Source: an uncultured Ilyobacter sp. (GTDB lineage: Bacteria; Fusobacteriota; Fusobacteriia; Fusobacteriales; Fusobacteriaceae). Taken from it: a stretch of 64,000 bases of DNA. This document shows positions 25,634-35,047 of the stretch, piece by piece. The stretch spans positions 682,001 to 746,000 of the forward strand of contig NZ_OY764866.1 in the NCBI RefSeq assembly GCF_963668515.1, written 5' to 3'. The notes beneath the pieces are model-generated. The model saw only the letters and a program-made list of their open reading frames with translations, was not told where the DNA came from and made no database searches. Both the position numbers and the translations under genes were made by a program. The first letter of the stretch is position 1. Each line of letters begins with the position of its first letter.

Positions 25634-26056
25634 TTAAATATAATAAATATTGGCACTGTTTTCATTGTGTTTGTTCTTGAGGTCCTCTATACTTGTGTTA
25701 TCTATTATTTGGTTTATGCTTTTTTCTATACTATCCCAGACCTCTTTTTGTATAGTATAACTTATGTCCTCTATTCTATAATTTTTAGGGACTGCACTCT
25801 CAATATCTTCTAGGGTTCTAAGTACATCTCCCACTCTTATCTCTTTTGGGCTTTTTGAAAGTAAGTAGCCTCCTTGCGATCCCTTTACACTTATTAATAT
25901 TCCACCTTTTTTCAGAGCCGAAAAAATCTGCTCTAAATACCGTTTGGATATATTCTCTTTTTCTGCCACCTCTTTAACACTCACTTTTTTTTCTATGTTT
26001 CCTGCCATGTAGATCAAAGCTACCAGGCCGTAATGTCCTCTATTTGTTCCGATCAT
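25634..26056 (-). CDS. Rrf2 family regulator (CymR-like, no cysteines)
   Basis: 140 residues. The winged HTH (KKVSVKEVAEKENISKRYLEQIFSALKKGGILISVKGSQGGYLLSKSPKEIRVGDVLRTLE) is typical of Rrf2. The three Cys that hold the Fe-S cluster in IscR/NsrR are absent, as in CymR, the cysteine-metabolism repressor. It follows the methionine operon on the same strand but is separated by a strong terminator and has its own ribosome site (AGGAGG). Control of sulfur amino acid genes is an inference from context. Confidence 0.85.
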   Translation of the reverse strand: MIGTNRGHYGLVALIYMAGNIEKKVSVKEVAEKENISKRYLEQIFSALKKGGILISVKGSQGGYLLSKSPKEIRVGDVLRTLEDIESAVPKNYRIEDISYTIQKEVWDSIEKSINQIIDNTSIEDLKNKHNENSANIYYI

Positions 26057-26159
26057 AATGCCTCCTAAAATACAGTCGTTCCATAGGAATTTAATTCTAA
26101 ACTAATATTATCACACTTAAAATTTTGAGTCAAATCTCCCATTATATTTTAGGGATGAT

Positions 26160-26190
26160 AAAAGTCCCGTGAGAAACCACGGGACTTTTA
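26160..26190. terminator. terminator of the methionine operon
   Basis: 12-bp perfect stem AAAAGTCCCGTG/CACGGGACTTTT with a 6-base loop, just after the metH stop codon. A/T runs on both sides. Confidence 0.92.
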
Positions 26191-26194
26191 TCAA

Positions 26195-29100
26195 TTATAC
26201 TATACCACCTAAGAGAGCATTCATATCGTCTAATGATAGCCCCCTTAGATTTGCTAACTCTTTCAACTGGTCATAACTTATTTTTCCTGGATCAAAATAA
26301 AAACTATTTGGATTGGAAACATATAATCCGCATACAGATGACAGAGGAGTCATGGCGTAGCCACTTGAAAGCTTAGCACCAGTTACCTCACCATCAACAA
26401 GCTTAAATATCTCCCTTTTCATAGAATGATCTGGAACCGAAGGATAGCCGATGGCTGGTCTTATATTAACCCTCCATATATTATTATTTACATATTTTTC
26501 CATCCATTCTGATGCTGCTTCTGCAAGCCTAGTCCCTAAAAGCTGATATATAATTGATTCATACTCATCATTTCCAGCGATCTCAGGCACCGATATTACA
26601 AAAGCCCCTATATGATCCTCTTTTGAAAAGAAATCAGCCAGGGAAATGGTCTCATTTCCCATCTGACTTCTAACCATAGGCAGTTCATAGTCTTTCTCTC
26701 CACTTACGATAAGGGTGTCCTCATCTTTGAAAAGATTAAATATACCAAAGGCACATTTTGCCTTTATGTTTTTATCTTTCATTTTTGAAAGAATCTCCTT
26801 GGATTCATCCAATACTTTTTTCTCCTGAGTATTTCCCTTGGATTTCAGGGCATGGAGAAGCATATCCCAGTCTATTAGAGGCTCTAACTCTTCGAGAGGT
26901 ATCTCTATAAACTGCTTTCCGATCTCTTTAGGATACTCTATTGCATTGTCCAATTTTTTCTTTCTCTTTCTAGCTTCTTCTAAAGAGTGCATCTCTTTCT
27001 TATTTTTATTTTTTAAATAAGCGTCTCTAAGATACTCTGCTTTCTTTTTTCTTTCATCGAGAACATTGGCTTTCTTTTCAGATACCAATGAAGATACAAC
27101 TGGCAGTGTCCCTGAAGCATCTGTTACATGGATTACCCTTCCAGAATACTTAGGTTCGATTCTCACTGCAGTACTTAGCTCAGAAGCCGCTGCTCCTCCT
27201 ATAAGAAGTGGTATATCCATATTTTTTTCAGCCATCATTTCTGCGACTCTCTCCATCTCCATAAGGGAAGGGGTAATAAGACCGCTCAATGTAACCATAT
27301 CTACATCATGTCTTAGAATAGCTTCCATTATCTCTTCCTTAGGGACCATTACACCTAGGTCCACCACATCAAAGCCATTACATTTTAATACAGTACCCAC
27401 TATGTTTTTCCCTATATCGTGGACATCTCCTTCCACAGTGGCCATAAGGACTTTTCCCTTTGCATTTTTCTCGGTTCCCCCTGCCTCTATAAGAGGTGTC
27501 AGGAAGTCCACAGCTTTTTCCATAACTGCTGCTGATCTCAGTATCTGAGGAAGGAAAAGTTCACCCTTTTCAAAAAGAGCTCCAACCTCTTCCATTCCCT
27601 CCATCAGAACCTCCTGTATAACCTGAAGAGGTGAGTACTTTTCAAGAGCAATCTTGATATCATCCTCTATACCCTGGCTTCTTCCCTTAAGGAGATAACT
27701 CTTAAGCCTCTCCTCTACAGTTACAGGTTTAACTTCTACAGTTTTCTTTGCCGCCTTTTCAAAGGAGAGATTCAGAATCTCATCTACTGCATCTTTACCT
27801 CCAGCAAGAAGGTTTTCCACTGCTTTTCTAACCTCAGGAGTTATGTTTCCTGGATCCTCTCCCGGATTTACTATGGCCATGGTCATCCCGGCTTTCTCTC
27901 CCTCTTCGAGGAAGATCTTGTGAATAGTGTGTCTCAGGATATTATTCCCTCTAAAAGCAAAGGAAAGATTACTAACCCCTCCGCTCACTCCGGCCCCAGG
28001 GAGATTTTCTTTTATCCACTTTACAGTATCTATAAAATCTACTCCGTGCATTCTATCTTCCTCTGTTCCTGTCCCTACAGTGAGAACATTTGGATCAAAG
28101 ATAATATCCTCAGCAGGGAAGTTATTTGAAGTTAAAAGTTCATAGGCTCTTTTACAGATCTCCTTTTTCCTCTCTGAGCTCACAGCCTGTCCCTTTTCAT
28201 CAAAGGCCATAACCACAAGAGCTGCACCAAATTTTCTCACAACTGTTGCTTTTCTCAGAAATTCATGCTCTCCATCTTTGAGACTGATGGAGTTTACAAT
28301 ACCCTTTCCTGCGAGATTTTCAAGACCTTTTTCTATTACATCAAAGTTTGAAGAGTCTAGCATTATAGGAAGTTTTGATAGAATCATATCATTTTGCAAG
28401 AGTCTTATAAATTTTCCCATCTCTTCTACAGAATCAAGAAGGGCATCATCTAGATTTATATCTAAAATCTTAGCTCCTTTTTCTACTTGAGTTCTAGCTA
28501 TATCTAGAGCCTCATCATAGCTCTCTTCTCTTATTAGCCTTGCAAATTTTCTTGACCCTGAGACATTATTTCTTTCTCCTACTACAAGAAATCCTTCTTG
28601 CAGACTTACTATATCATTTCCAGATACTATACCAGTTAGGTTTTTCATAGGGGTTTTTCTTGGAGTCTTGCCTTGGGCAAGTTCTGCCATGACCTTTATA
28701 TGCTCCGGTGTTGTTCCGCAGCATCCACCTAGGATATTTATATCTTTATTTTCTATGAGCTCCTTTACATATGACCCTGTCACGTGAGGTGTCTCGTCAT
28801 ATTCCCCTTTCTCATTTGGGAGACCGGCATTTGGGTAAAGTGATATATACTTTTTTGTTAGTTCTCCGAGCTTTTTTACCAGGGGAATGAGCTCCTTGGC
28901 ACCAAAAGAGCAGTTCAGTCCGTAGGAAATTATAGAATCTCTGTCGATGGCAACGATAAGTGACTCTATACTCTGACCCGAAAGAAGTTTTCCGTTGGCA
29001 TCTACTGTTCCTGATATCATTATAGGAAGTTTCTCTCCCTTTTCTTCGAGGACTTCTTCTATGGCAATGACTGCAGCCTTTGCATTCAGACCGTCAAATA

Positions 29101-29620
29101 TTGTCTCTATAAGAAAGGCATCCACTCCGCCGTCAAATAAACCAAGTGCCTGCTCCTTATAAGCAGCTTTTAGTTCTGAATAGGAAACCTCTCTTCCAAA
29201 GGGATCTCCCCCTGTTGGTATAGAGGCACTCTTACTAGTAGGCCCCATGGCACCAGCTACAAATATCCTTCTTTTGTTATCGTATTCATATTTCCTGGCA
29301 GCTTTAACTGCTAGCTCAGCACCGGCCTTAGAAAGATCGTAGGATTTTTCCTCTAGTCCGTATTCTCTCATCGATATTCTATTGCTGTTAAATGTGTTTG
29401 TCTCTATTATGTCTGCTCCGGCCTTCAAATATGAAAGGTGTATTTCCTCTAATACCTCTGGTTTAGTAAGGCTTAGAAGTTCATTGCAACCCCTTAGGCT
29501 TCCTTTAATATGAGAAAAGAGTTCTCCTCTAAAGTCAGATTCATCAAGAGAGTAATTCTGAATGGCCGTTCCCATAGCTCCATCCAGTATAAGTATTTTT
29601 TCTTTCAGTAATTCTCTCAT
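26195..29620 (-). CDS. metH: cobalamin-dependent methionine synthase
   Basis: 1141 residues, four modules. The homocysteine/zinc domain (1-310) has Cys237 in GLNCSF and Cys300-Cys301 in GGCCGT. The pterin domain (about 340-600) has LVVGERNNVSGSRKF. The B12 cap and Rossmann domain (about 635-870) have the cobalt-ligand motif DVHDIG at 732-737. The activation domain (about 890-1141) has RPAIGYPSVPDHSMKREIF. It transfers methyl from methyl-THF to homocysteine. All modules needed for reactivation are present, slightly shorter than in E. coli. Last gene of the operon, one base after lysC. Confidence 0.96.
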   Translation of the reverse strand: MRELLKEKILILDGAMGTAIQNYSLDESDFRGELFSHIKGSLRGCNELLSLTKPEVLEEIHLSYLKAGADIIETNTFNSNRISMREYGLEEKSYDLSKAGAELAVKAARKYEYDNKRRIFVAGAMGPTSKSASIPTGGDPFGREVSYSELKAAYKEQALGLFDGGVDAFLIETIFDGLNAKAAVIAIEEVLEEKGEKLPIMISGTVDANGKLLSGQSIESLIVAIDRDSIISYGLNCSFGAKELIPLVKKLGELTKKYISLYPNAGLPNEKGEYDETPHVTGSYVKELIENKDINILGGCCGTTPEHIKVMAELAQGKTPRKTPMKNLTGIVSGNDIVSLQEGFLVVGERNNVSGSRKFARLIREESYDEALDIARTQVEKGAKILDINLDDALLDSVEEMGKFIRLLQNDMILSKLPIMLDSSNFDVIEKGLENLAGKGIVNSISLKDGEHEFLRKATVVRKFGAALVVMAFDEKGQAVSSERKKEICKRAYELLTSNNFPAEDIIFDPNVLTVGTGTEEDRMHGVDFIDTVKWIKENLPGAGVSGGVSNLSFAFRGNNILRHTIHKIFLEEGEKAGMTMAIVNPGEDPGNITPEVRKAVENLLAGGKDAVDEILNLSFEKAAKKTVEVKPVTVEERLKSYLLKGRSQGIEDDIKIALEKYSPLQVIQEVLMEGMEEVGALFEKGELFLPQILRSAAVMEKAVDFLTPLIEAGGTEKNAKGKVLMATVEGDVHDIGKNIVGTVLKCNGFDVVDLGVMVPKEEIMEAILRHDVDMVTLSGLITPSLMEMERVAEMMAEKNMDIPLLIGGAAASELSTAVRIEPKYSGRVIHVTDASGTLPVVSSLVSEKKANVLDERKKKAEYLRDAYLKNKNKKEMHSLEEARKRKKKLDNAIEYPKEIGKQFIEIPLEELEPLIDWDMLLHALKSKGNTQEKKVLDESKEILSKMKDKNIKAKCAFGIFNLFKDEDTLIVSGEKDYELPMVRSQMGNETISLADFFSKEDHIGAFVISVPEIAGNDEYESIIYQLLGTRLAEAASEWMEKYVNNNIWRVNIRPAIGYPSVPDHSMKREIFKLVDGEVTGAKLSSGYAMTPLSSVCGLYVSNPNSFYFDPGKISYDQLKELANLRGLSLDDMNALLGGIV

Positions 29621-29621
29621 T

Positions 29622-30815
29622 TTATTCCTCCTCTATAAGCTTCTTGTGCAGGGCATTTTGTGCCTTGTTCAAGTCCTCCTCTGTGATGATGCATGAAATA
29701 TTTATTTCAGAACATGATACTGCATGGATCTCAATTCCCTCTTTTTCTAAGATTTCAAATACTGAAGCTGCGATCCCTTTTGATCTTACCCCTAGACCGA
29801 TGACAGAGACCTTAGCCAATCCTTTTTCCACGAGGATTTCATCCTCAGGAGAAGCTATGGTCTTCAATGCTTCCACTGCTTCTTCAAAATAATCCTCTTT
29901 TACTATGCAGGTTATCTCATCTCCGCCCTTTGTTTCCATTGTATGAGTTATAAGGTCTATATTTATACCTTTTTTAGAAATAGTGTTTACAGTTTCCGAA
30001 AGACGTAGTTTGTCACTTTTATAACTTATTCTTACAAGATTACCAAATCCACTAATTCCTCTAATTACAGCACTTTCCACTTTTTCATCACTCCTTACAA
30101 AAGTTCCTTCCTGCCAGTCAAAAGCAGACCTCAGATGAATTTCTATTCCGTATTTTGCCCCAAGCTCCACACTTCTTGTATGGAGAACCTTTGCTCCAGA
30201 ACCAGCCAGCTCGATCATTTCGCTAAAGGATAGCTCTTTGTGTTTTATCGCCCCGGGTATTATCTGAGGATTTGCACTGTATATACCGTTTACATCAGTA
30301 TAGATATCCACTGACTTACATCCCAAGGCAGCTGCTATAGCTACAGCCGAGGTATCAGATCCACCTCTTCCCAGAGTGGTTATATTTCCATCTTCACATA
30401 CTCCCTGAAATCCAGGTACAATAATTACATAGCCCTCAGCTATTTTTTCCTTTATTAGATCAGTATTTACCGATTGTATTCTAGCTTCATTATGATTTCC
30501 ACAGGTTACTATACCGAGCTGTGAGGCAGTATAGGAGATTGCCTTTACACCGGCCTCTTTTAGAGCCATGGCAAGGAGAGCTATCGATACCTGTTCCCCG
30601 GTGGAGAGAAGTACATCAAATTCCCTTCCCTTAGGAACTGCCGAGATCTCTTTTGCTCTTTCAATAAGACTGTCAGTCATTCCGCTAGGAGCAGATACTA
30701 TTACAACGATATCTTCATTCTCCTTCTTTCTCTCTGAAATTCTAGCTGCGATCTCCTTTAGCCGTGCAGAGTCTTTTACAGATGTTCCCCCGTATTTCTC
30801 TACTGTAATGGACAT
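29622..30815 (-). CDS. lysC: aspartokinase
   Basis: 397 residues. The kinase domain starts VEKYGGTSVKD and includes VSAPSGMTDSL, FDVLLSTGEQVS and GRGGSDTSAVAIAAALG; two C-terminal ACT domains follow (ISGFGNLVRISYKS..., KVSVIGLGVRSKGIAASVFEILEKEGIEIHAVSCSEINISCII). It makes aspartyl phosphate, the entry to Met, Thr and Lys. Its place between metA and metH under a SAM-I riboswitch suggests this copy is dedicated to methionine supply. Length matches monofunctional class-beta enzymes. Confidence 0.95.
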   Translation of the reverse strand: MSITVEKYGGTSVKDSARLKEIAARISERKKENEDIVVIVSAPSGMTDSLIERAKEISAVPKGREFDVLLSTGEQVSIALLAMALKEAGVKAISYTASQLGIVTCGNHNEARIQSVNTDLIKEKIAEGYVIIVPGFQGVCEDGNITTLGRGGSDTSAVAIAAALGCKSVDIYTDVNGIYSANPQIIPGAIKHKELSFSEMIELAGSGAKVLHTRSVELGAKYGIEIHLRSAFDWQEGTFVRSDEKVESAVIRGISGFGNLVRISYKSDKLRLSETVNTISKKGINIDLITHTMETKGGDEITCIVKEDYFEEAVEALKTIASPEDEILVEKGLAKVSVIGLGVRSKGIAASVFEILEKEGIEIHAVSCSEINISCIITEEDLNKAQNALHKKLIEEE

Positions 30816-30923
30816 ATTTATCCCCCCGTTTTTTTACTCTGTATATTTATAAAAATATTAAGTTATTTTTACAGACTTTAAAATTTTTTTAGTTTGAAAC
30901 TCATATAAGTTCTTTTACCTATT

Positions 30924-31778
30924 TTACACCTTATTTGGGATATTACTAAGCTTTTTTTCCCTTATATAATTCAGCCATTTATAATAAAACTCTTTCCTGT
31001 GACTGTCCCAGTTCATAAAAGGTTCATTTTTAGGGTCGTCTTCAGGAAAATAATTTTTAGGAAATAAATTTTGATCCCTGTTGTACTCATATTTAAGTCT
31101 TTCTCTCTGATACTCTCCGTGACCACTTATATAAAACTCTCTGTATTCATTGTCAGAGGTGATATAAACCCCAGCTTCATCTGATTCTGCCAATATTCTC
31201 AGACCGGCATTTTTTATATCTTCACTGCTGTTCTGGGTGTTTCTAGAATGAGGGGCCAAAAATTCACCAGATACAAAGGGGTTTTTATTTGTTCTGTGTC
31301 TGAAGATACCCAAAAGTTTTTCATCCAATGTATATTTTTCTACCCCGTATTTCACATATAAAGCTGCCTGAGCTCCCCAGCATATATAAATTGCCGGAAG
31401 TTTATTAGATTTTATAATATCACTTATTTCATCCCAGTAATTAACTTTCTGAAAATCCATAAGTTCTACAGGAGCCCCAGTCATTATAATGCCGTCATAG
31501 TTTCTTTTATTCAGTTCGCCTAGGGGATAATAGTTATCCTTTATATAGGAACCGTCTGTATTTTTGAAAACATGATTTTCCGGATATAAAAACTCTACTT
31601 CCACACTCATATCAAATCTTCCCAGCACAGCATAAAATTGGTACTCAACCTCCTCCTTAAAAGGCATGAGGTTGATAATACCAATTTTTAATTCCCCTTT
31701 ATTTTCTTTAAATCTAATTCCCTCTTTTTCGGCTCTCTCTCTGCCCGAAAGGGAGGGAGCGCCAGCGATACAACACAT
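30924..31778 (-). CDS. metA: homoserine O-acyltransferase (MetA family, predicted acetyl type)
   Basis: 284 residues. IGIINLMPFKEEVEYQF, the nucleophile Cys133 in YICWGAQAAL, and the His motif YISGHGEYQRERLKYEYNRD are all present. GAPVE has Glu105 at the position that separates acetyl-CoA users (Glu) from succinyl-CoA users (Gly) in this family. The product would be O-acetylhomoserine, which fits the MetY enzyme encoded two genes upstream. The N-terminus is about 10-15 residues shorter than usual and begins MCCIAGAPSLSGRE, unlike the conserved family start. GGGGG lies eight bases before the ATG. Confidence 0.93.
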   Translation of the reverse strand: MCCIAGAPSLSGRERAEKEGIRFKENKGELKIGIINLMPFKEEVEYQFYAVLGRFDMSVEVEFLYPENHVFKNTDGSYIKDNYYPLGELNKRNYDGIIMTGAPVELMDFQKVNYWDEISDIIKSNKLPAIYICWGAQAALYVKYGVEKYTLDEKLLGIFRHRTNKNPFVSGEFLAPHSRNTQNSSEDIKNAGLRILAESDEAGVYITSDNEYREFYISGHGEYQRERLKYEYNRDQNLFPKNYFPEDDPKNEPFMNWDSHRKEFYYKWLNYIREKKLSNIPNKV

Positions 31779-31790
31779 CTTACTGTCCCC

Positions 31791-32657
31791 CTATAAAGCA
31801 ATTCTCAGATTTGCTATTGCATCCATTATCTTTTGTGTAGTTTCCACCTTGTTCATTGTATAGAGGTGGATTCCATCCACTCCTGAAGATATGAGATCCA
31901 CTATCTGCTCTACAGCATAGGCTATACCCGCATCTTTCAGAGCCTCAGGATTATTCTCATATCTGTCTAATATTCTTTGAAATTTTGGAGGTATAGAACT
32001 TCCGCAAAGAGCCGTTATCCTCTTTATCTGTCTTGCATCTGTTACAGGCATTATCCCAGCCACAAGTGGCACATCTATCTCAAGTTTTTCGGCTTTTTCT
32101 TTGAATTCATAGAAAAATGAGTTGTCGAAGAAAATCTGGGATATAAGAAAATCAGTTCCCTCTTCTGCCTTTCTTTTTAGATGAAAGAGATCCATGAGGT
32201 CATTGCTTTCCTGATGTGCCTCTGGATAGAAGGCTCCTCCTATTGAGAAACCTCCCCTTTCCTTGATCTGCTTTACAAGCTGATGTGCATACTGAAAATC
32301 CCCTTCAGGAATACTCCCGTCATTTGGATAATCTCCTCTTAAAGCCAGGACATTTTCTATACCATTTTCCTTTAGTTCGTCTAAAATCCCGTCTATCTCT
32401 CCCTTATCTGCCCCTATACAGGTAAGGTGAGCCAAGACCTCTACATTGTTCACTTTTTTTATTCTAGAAGCTATCTCTACAGTTCTCCCACGGGTAGTAC
32501 CCCCTGCCCCGTAAGTTACACTGATAAAATCCGGACTAAGTTTCACCAATTCATCAATGGTGTCATAAACCTTTTCCACAGGATATCTTTCATTTGGCGG
32601 GAATATCTCAAAGGATATCACCGGTTTTTTAGCGTTATATATATCTTTTATAAACAT
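31791..32657 (-). CDS. metF: methylenetetrahydrofolate reductase
   Basis: 288 residues, TIM barrel. PVISFEIFPPNERYPVEKVYDTID, FISVTYGAGGTTRGRTVEIA and LALRGDYPND are the folate/FAD motifs, and DFLISQIFFDNSFF follows. It makes 5-methyl-THF for MetH. Length is typical of the bacterial enzyme. It lies 12 bases before metA and 34 after metY in the same operon. Confidence 0.96.
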   Translation of the reverse strand: MFIKDIYNAKKPVISFEIFPPNERYPVEKVYDTIDELVKLSPDFISVTYGAGGTTRGRTVEIASRIKKVNNVEVLAHLTCIGADKGEIDGILDELKENGIENVLALRGDYPNDGSIPEGDFQYAHQLVKQIKERGGFSIGGAFYPEAHQESNDLMDLFHLKRKAEEGTDFLISQIFFDNSFFYEFKEKAEKLEIDVPLVAGIMPVTDARQIKRITALCGSSIPPKFQRILDRYENNPEALKDAGIAYAVEQIVDLISSGVDGIHLYTMNKVETTQKIMDAIANLRIAL

Positions 32658-32691
32658 GATGTCCCCCTATTTTTCTGTCTAAATTTATGAA

Positions 32692-33966
32692 TTATCTGCT
32701 GGCTTCTATGGCCTTTTGAAGATCCTCTATAAGATCGTCAATATTCTCAAGTCCTACAGAGATTCTGATTGTATCTGTACCTATACCGCACTCCTTTAAT
32801 GCTTTTTCACTTAACTGTCCGTGAGTGGTGCTAGCAGGATGTATTATAAGTGATTTTGCATCGGCCACATTTGCAAGATGAGAAAATATCTCAAGTTTTT
32901 CTATAAATCTGGCCGCTCTTTCCCTATCACCTTTTAAACCAAAAGTGAAAATAGAACAAGCTCCCTTTGGTAGATATTTTTTTACAAGATTTTGCTGATC
33001 TTCATCATCACTGACTTCAGGATGACTAACCCAGTTTACATCATCGTTGTCTTTCAAAAACTTGGCTATTTTTCTGGCATTTTCCACGTGTCTCTCTACT
33101 CTTAGAGAAAGAGTTTCTATTCCCTGTAAAATCAAGAAAGAGTTGAAAGGTGAAAGTGCAGCTCCTGTATCCCTGAGTAGTTTAACCCTGGTCTTTAGTA
33201 TGTAGGCAGCAGGCCCAAGGTCAGCATATTTTAGACCGTGGTAACCTGGGTCTGGCTCGTTAAAAGCTGTAAATCTTTCATTTTTCCAGTCAAATTTACC
33301 TCCATCTACAATTAGACCTGCAATGGTCGTCCCGTGACCTCCTAGGAATTTTGTGGCAGAGTATACTACAATGTCTGCCCCGTGGTCTAAGGGTCTCAAA
33401 AGATAAGGTGTAGCAAATGTATTGTCTACAATTAACGGCAAGCCGTTTTCATGTGCTATCTCTGCTATTTTTTCGATATCTATTACTTCACCACTTGGAT
33501 TTCCGAGACTTTCTATAAATACGGCCTTCGTTTTTTCGTTTATGAGACCTCTTATCTCCTCTGGATTCACAGGGTCAAAAAATCTAGCTTTAATTCCAAA
33601 ATCATTGATTGTATTTGAAAGAAGGTTGAAACTACCTCCGTAAAGGTTATTTGAAGCCACGACCTCGTCACCGCATCTAGCTACATTCAGTATAGAATAA
33701 GCCACTGCAGAAGTTCCAGAAGCCACTGCAAGGGCTCCTACTCCTCCCTCTAAAAGGGCTATTCTCTCTTCTAATACAGCTGTAGTTGGATTTCCTATTC
33801 TTGTATATATATTTCCTGGTTCTTCTAGGGCAAAGAGTTTTGCAGCATGCTCTATGCTCTTGAAGTTGTAAGAAGTAGTCTGATAAATAGGTACCGCTCT
33901 AGATCCAGTAGTCGGGTCTGGTTGCTGTCCTCCGTGTAATTGTAAAGTTTCGAATTTGTAAGCCAT
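32692..33966 (-). CDS. metY: O-acetylhomoserine sulfhydrylase
   Basis: 424 residues, Cys/Met metabolism PLP enzyme. TTSYNFKSIEHAAKLFALEEPGNIYTRIGNPTTAVLEERIA, the PLP Lys in VVYSATKFLGGHGTTIAG, and RDTGAALSPFNSFLILQGIETLSLRVERH are the MetY-type motifs, including the longer insert KYADLGPAAYILKTRV. It makes homocysteine directly from sulfide and O-acetylhomoserine. First gene of the operon and the direct target of the SAM-I riboswitch. Confidence 0.95.
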   Translation of the reverse strand: MAYKFETLQLHGGQQPDPTTGSRAVPIYQTTSYNFKSIEHAAKLFALEEPGNIYTRIGNPTTAVLEERIALLEGGVGALAVASGTSAVAYSILNVARCGDEVVASNNLYGGSFNLLSNTINDFGIKARFFDPVNPEEIRGLINEKTKAVFIESLGNPSGEVIDIEKIAEIAHENGLPLIVDNTFATPYLLRPLDHGADIVVYSATKFLGGHGTTIAGLIVDGGKFDWKNERFTAFNEPDPGYHGLKYADLGPAAYILKTRVKLLRDTGAALSPFNSFLILQGIETLSLRVERHVENARKIAKFLKDNDDVNWVSHPEVSDDEDQQNLVKKYLPKGACSIFTFGLKGDRERAARFIEKLEIFSHLANVADAKSLIIHPASTTHGQLSEKALKECGIGTDTIRISVGLENIDDLIEDLQKAIEASR

Positions 33967-34065
33967 TTTTAGTCCCCCCTTAATGTTATTAATTTAATTG
34001 TATCACAGAAGCCTTGTATAGGGCATCTGCAAAAAAGATAATTTGGAGGCAATGGGATTTTTTAT

Positions 34066-34222
34066 TTAAAAAAAAACCCTTCATCTTGTCAGATGAAAGG
34101 GTTGGTTACTCTAAAATTAGCCCTATTGCCATCTGTCAGGAATTAGCACCACACCTGAATAGGTAGGTTGCTGAGGTATCTCCGGGCCTGTCCCTACACC
34201 TCTCTTGATGGATAAACCCTTT
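34066..34222 (-). promoter_or_regulatory. SAM-I riboswitch (S-box) with terminator
   Basis: On the minus strand the aptamer runs about 34211 to 34129. It has P1 CCATC/GATGG, then CAAGAGAGGTG, AGGGACAGGCCC, CAGCAACC and GTGGTGCTAATTCCTG, all S-box landmarks. The terminator is 34103-34075 (AACCCTTTCATCT against AGATGAAGGGTT) followed by nine T. AAAGGGTT (34222-34215), just 5' of P1, is an exact complement of AACCCTTT (34103-34096) in the terminator's 5' arm, giving an antiterminator when SAM is low. Target: the metY-metF-metA-lysC-metH operon. Confidence 0.95.
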
Positions 34223-34382
34223 ATTCAAGGATTTACATATGTTTATATTGGTTCATTTGTTTCTCTGTTGTTGATAGTTACTCTACCACAAAGGTAAAAC
34301 GGTGTCAATATTTTTTTTGGAGATTTATGATATTTCACATGAATCCATACGAGAAAAAAATATCTATAGGGACAATGAGATT

Positions 34383-35036
34383 CTAAATTTTCATGAAGTC
34401 TGAAATTTCTGAAACTGGTATCTCAAAAGTTATTATCCCTGCTTCATAAGAGGCCAGAGTATAGGGGTTAAACAGTATCACCAGGGAGTCATCTTTGAAA
34501 TAAAAACTATAGTCTTCATCGGGAATATCTATATCAGCATAGTATAAGTCCCCTCCGTATTTTATTATCTGTTCTTCCACTTTTTGTTTGATGAGACCCC
34601 TATAATTTATGTTATCCCTGAATATATCTCCAAAAAAAACTTCTTTTCCGTTTTTGAAATTATATCCATCCTCTAACATCATTCCATGAGGACCGCCTGT
34701 GTAATAAAAAGTCTTAACCAAATAACTGTCTATCTTAAAATCATTTTCTATCTTCTTAAAATCACTTTTTAGAATAAACTTTCCGTCTTCATTAGTTGGA
34801 TTTTCAAGACGGTTCCTGGTAGATTCCATCTTTACCATCTCCATAAGAGCCTTAAAGCCACCATTTACCCTGCTGCTAAAATCATCAATGTATTTTCCCT
34901 TATTATAAAAAACAGGGATTTTACCATCTATCATAAGATACTGATTTTCAAGTTTTATGCTAGATTTTTTTGTTTCTACTGAAAACATATTGTGAAAAGC
35001 TGTGAGCATAAGAATAAAAACTGTAATTTTTTTCAT
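34383..35036 (-). CDS. exported DUF3298-like protein
   Basis: About 217 residues. A signal peptide (MKKITVFILMLTAFHNMFSVE) is followed by a DUF4163/DUF3298-type beta domain: TFYYTGGPHGMMLEDGYNFKNGKEVFFGDIF, then DEDYSFYFKDDSLVILFNPYTLASYEAGIITFEIPVSEI. This is the fold found in RsiV and PdaC C-termini, involved in lysozyme sensing or peptidoglycan binding. ATG 35036 has the better spacing to GGAGG; the ATG six bases earlier almost touches it. It forms an operon with the related gene upstream. Confidence 0.8.
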   Translation of the reverse strand: MKKITVFILMLTAFHNMFSVETKKSSIKLENQYLMIDGKIPVFYNKGKYIDDFSSRVNGGFKALMEMVKMESTRNRLENPTNEDGKFILKSDFKKIENDFKIDSYLVKTFYYTGGPHGMMLEDGYNFKNGKEVFFGDIFRDNINYRGLIKQKVEEQIIKYGGDLYYADIDIPDEDYSFYFKDDSLVILFNPYTLASYEAGIITFEIPVSEISDFMKI

Positions 35037-35047
35037 AAGCATACCTC

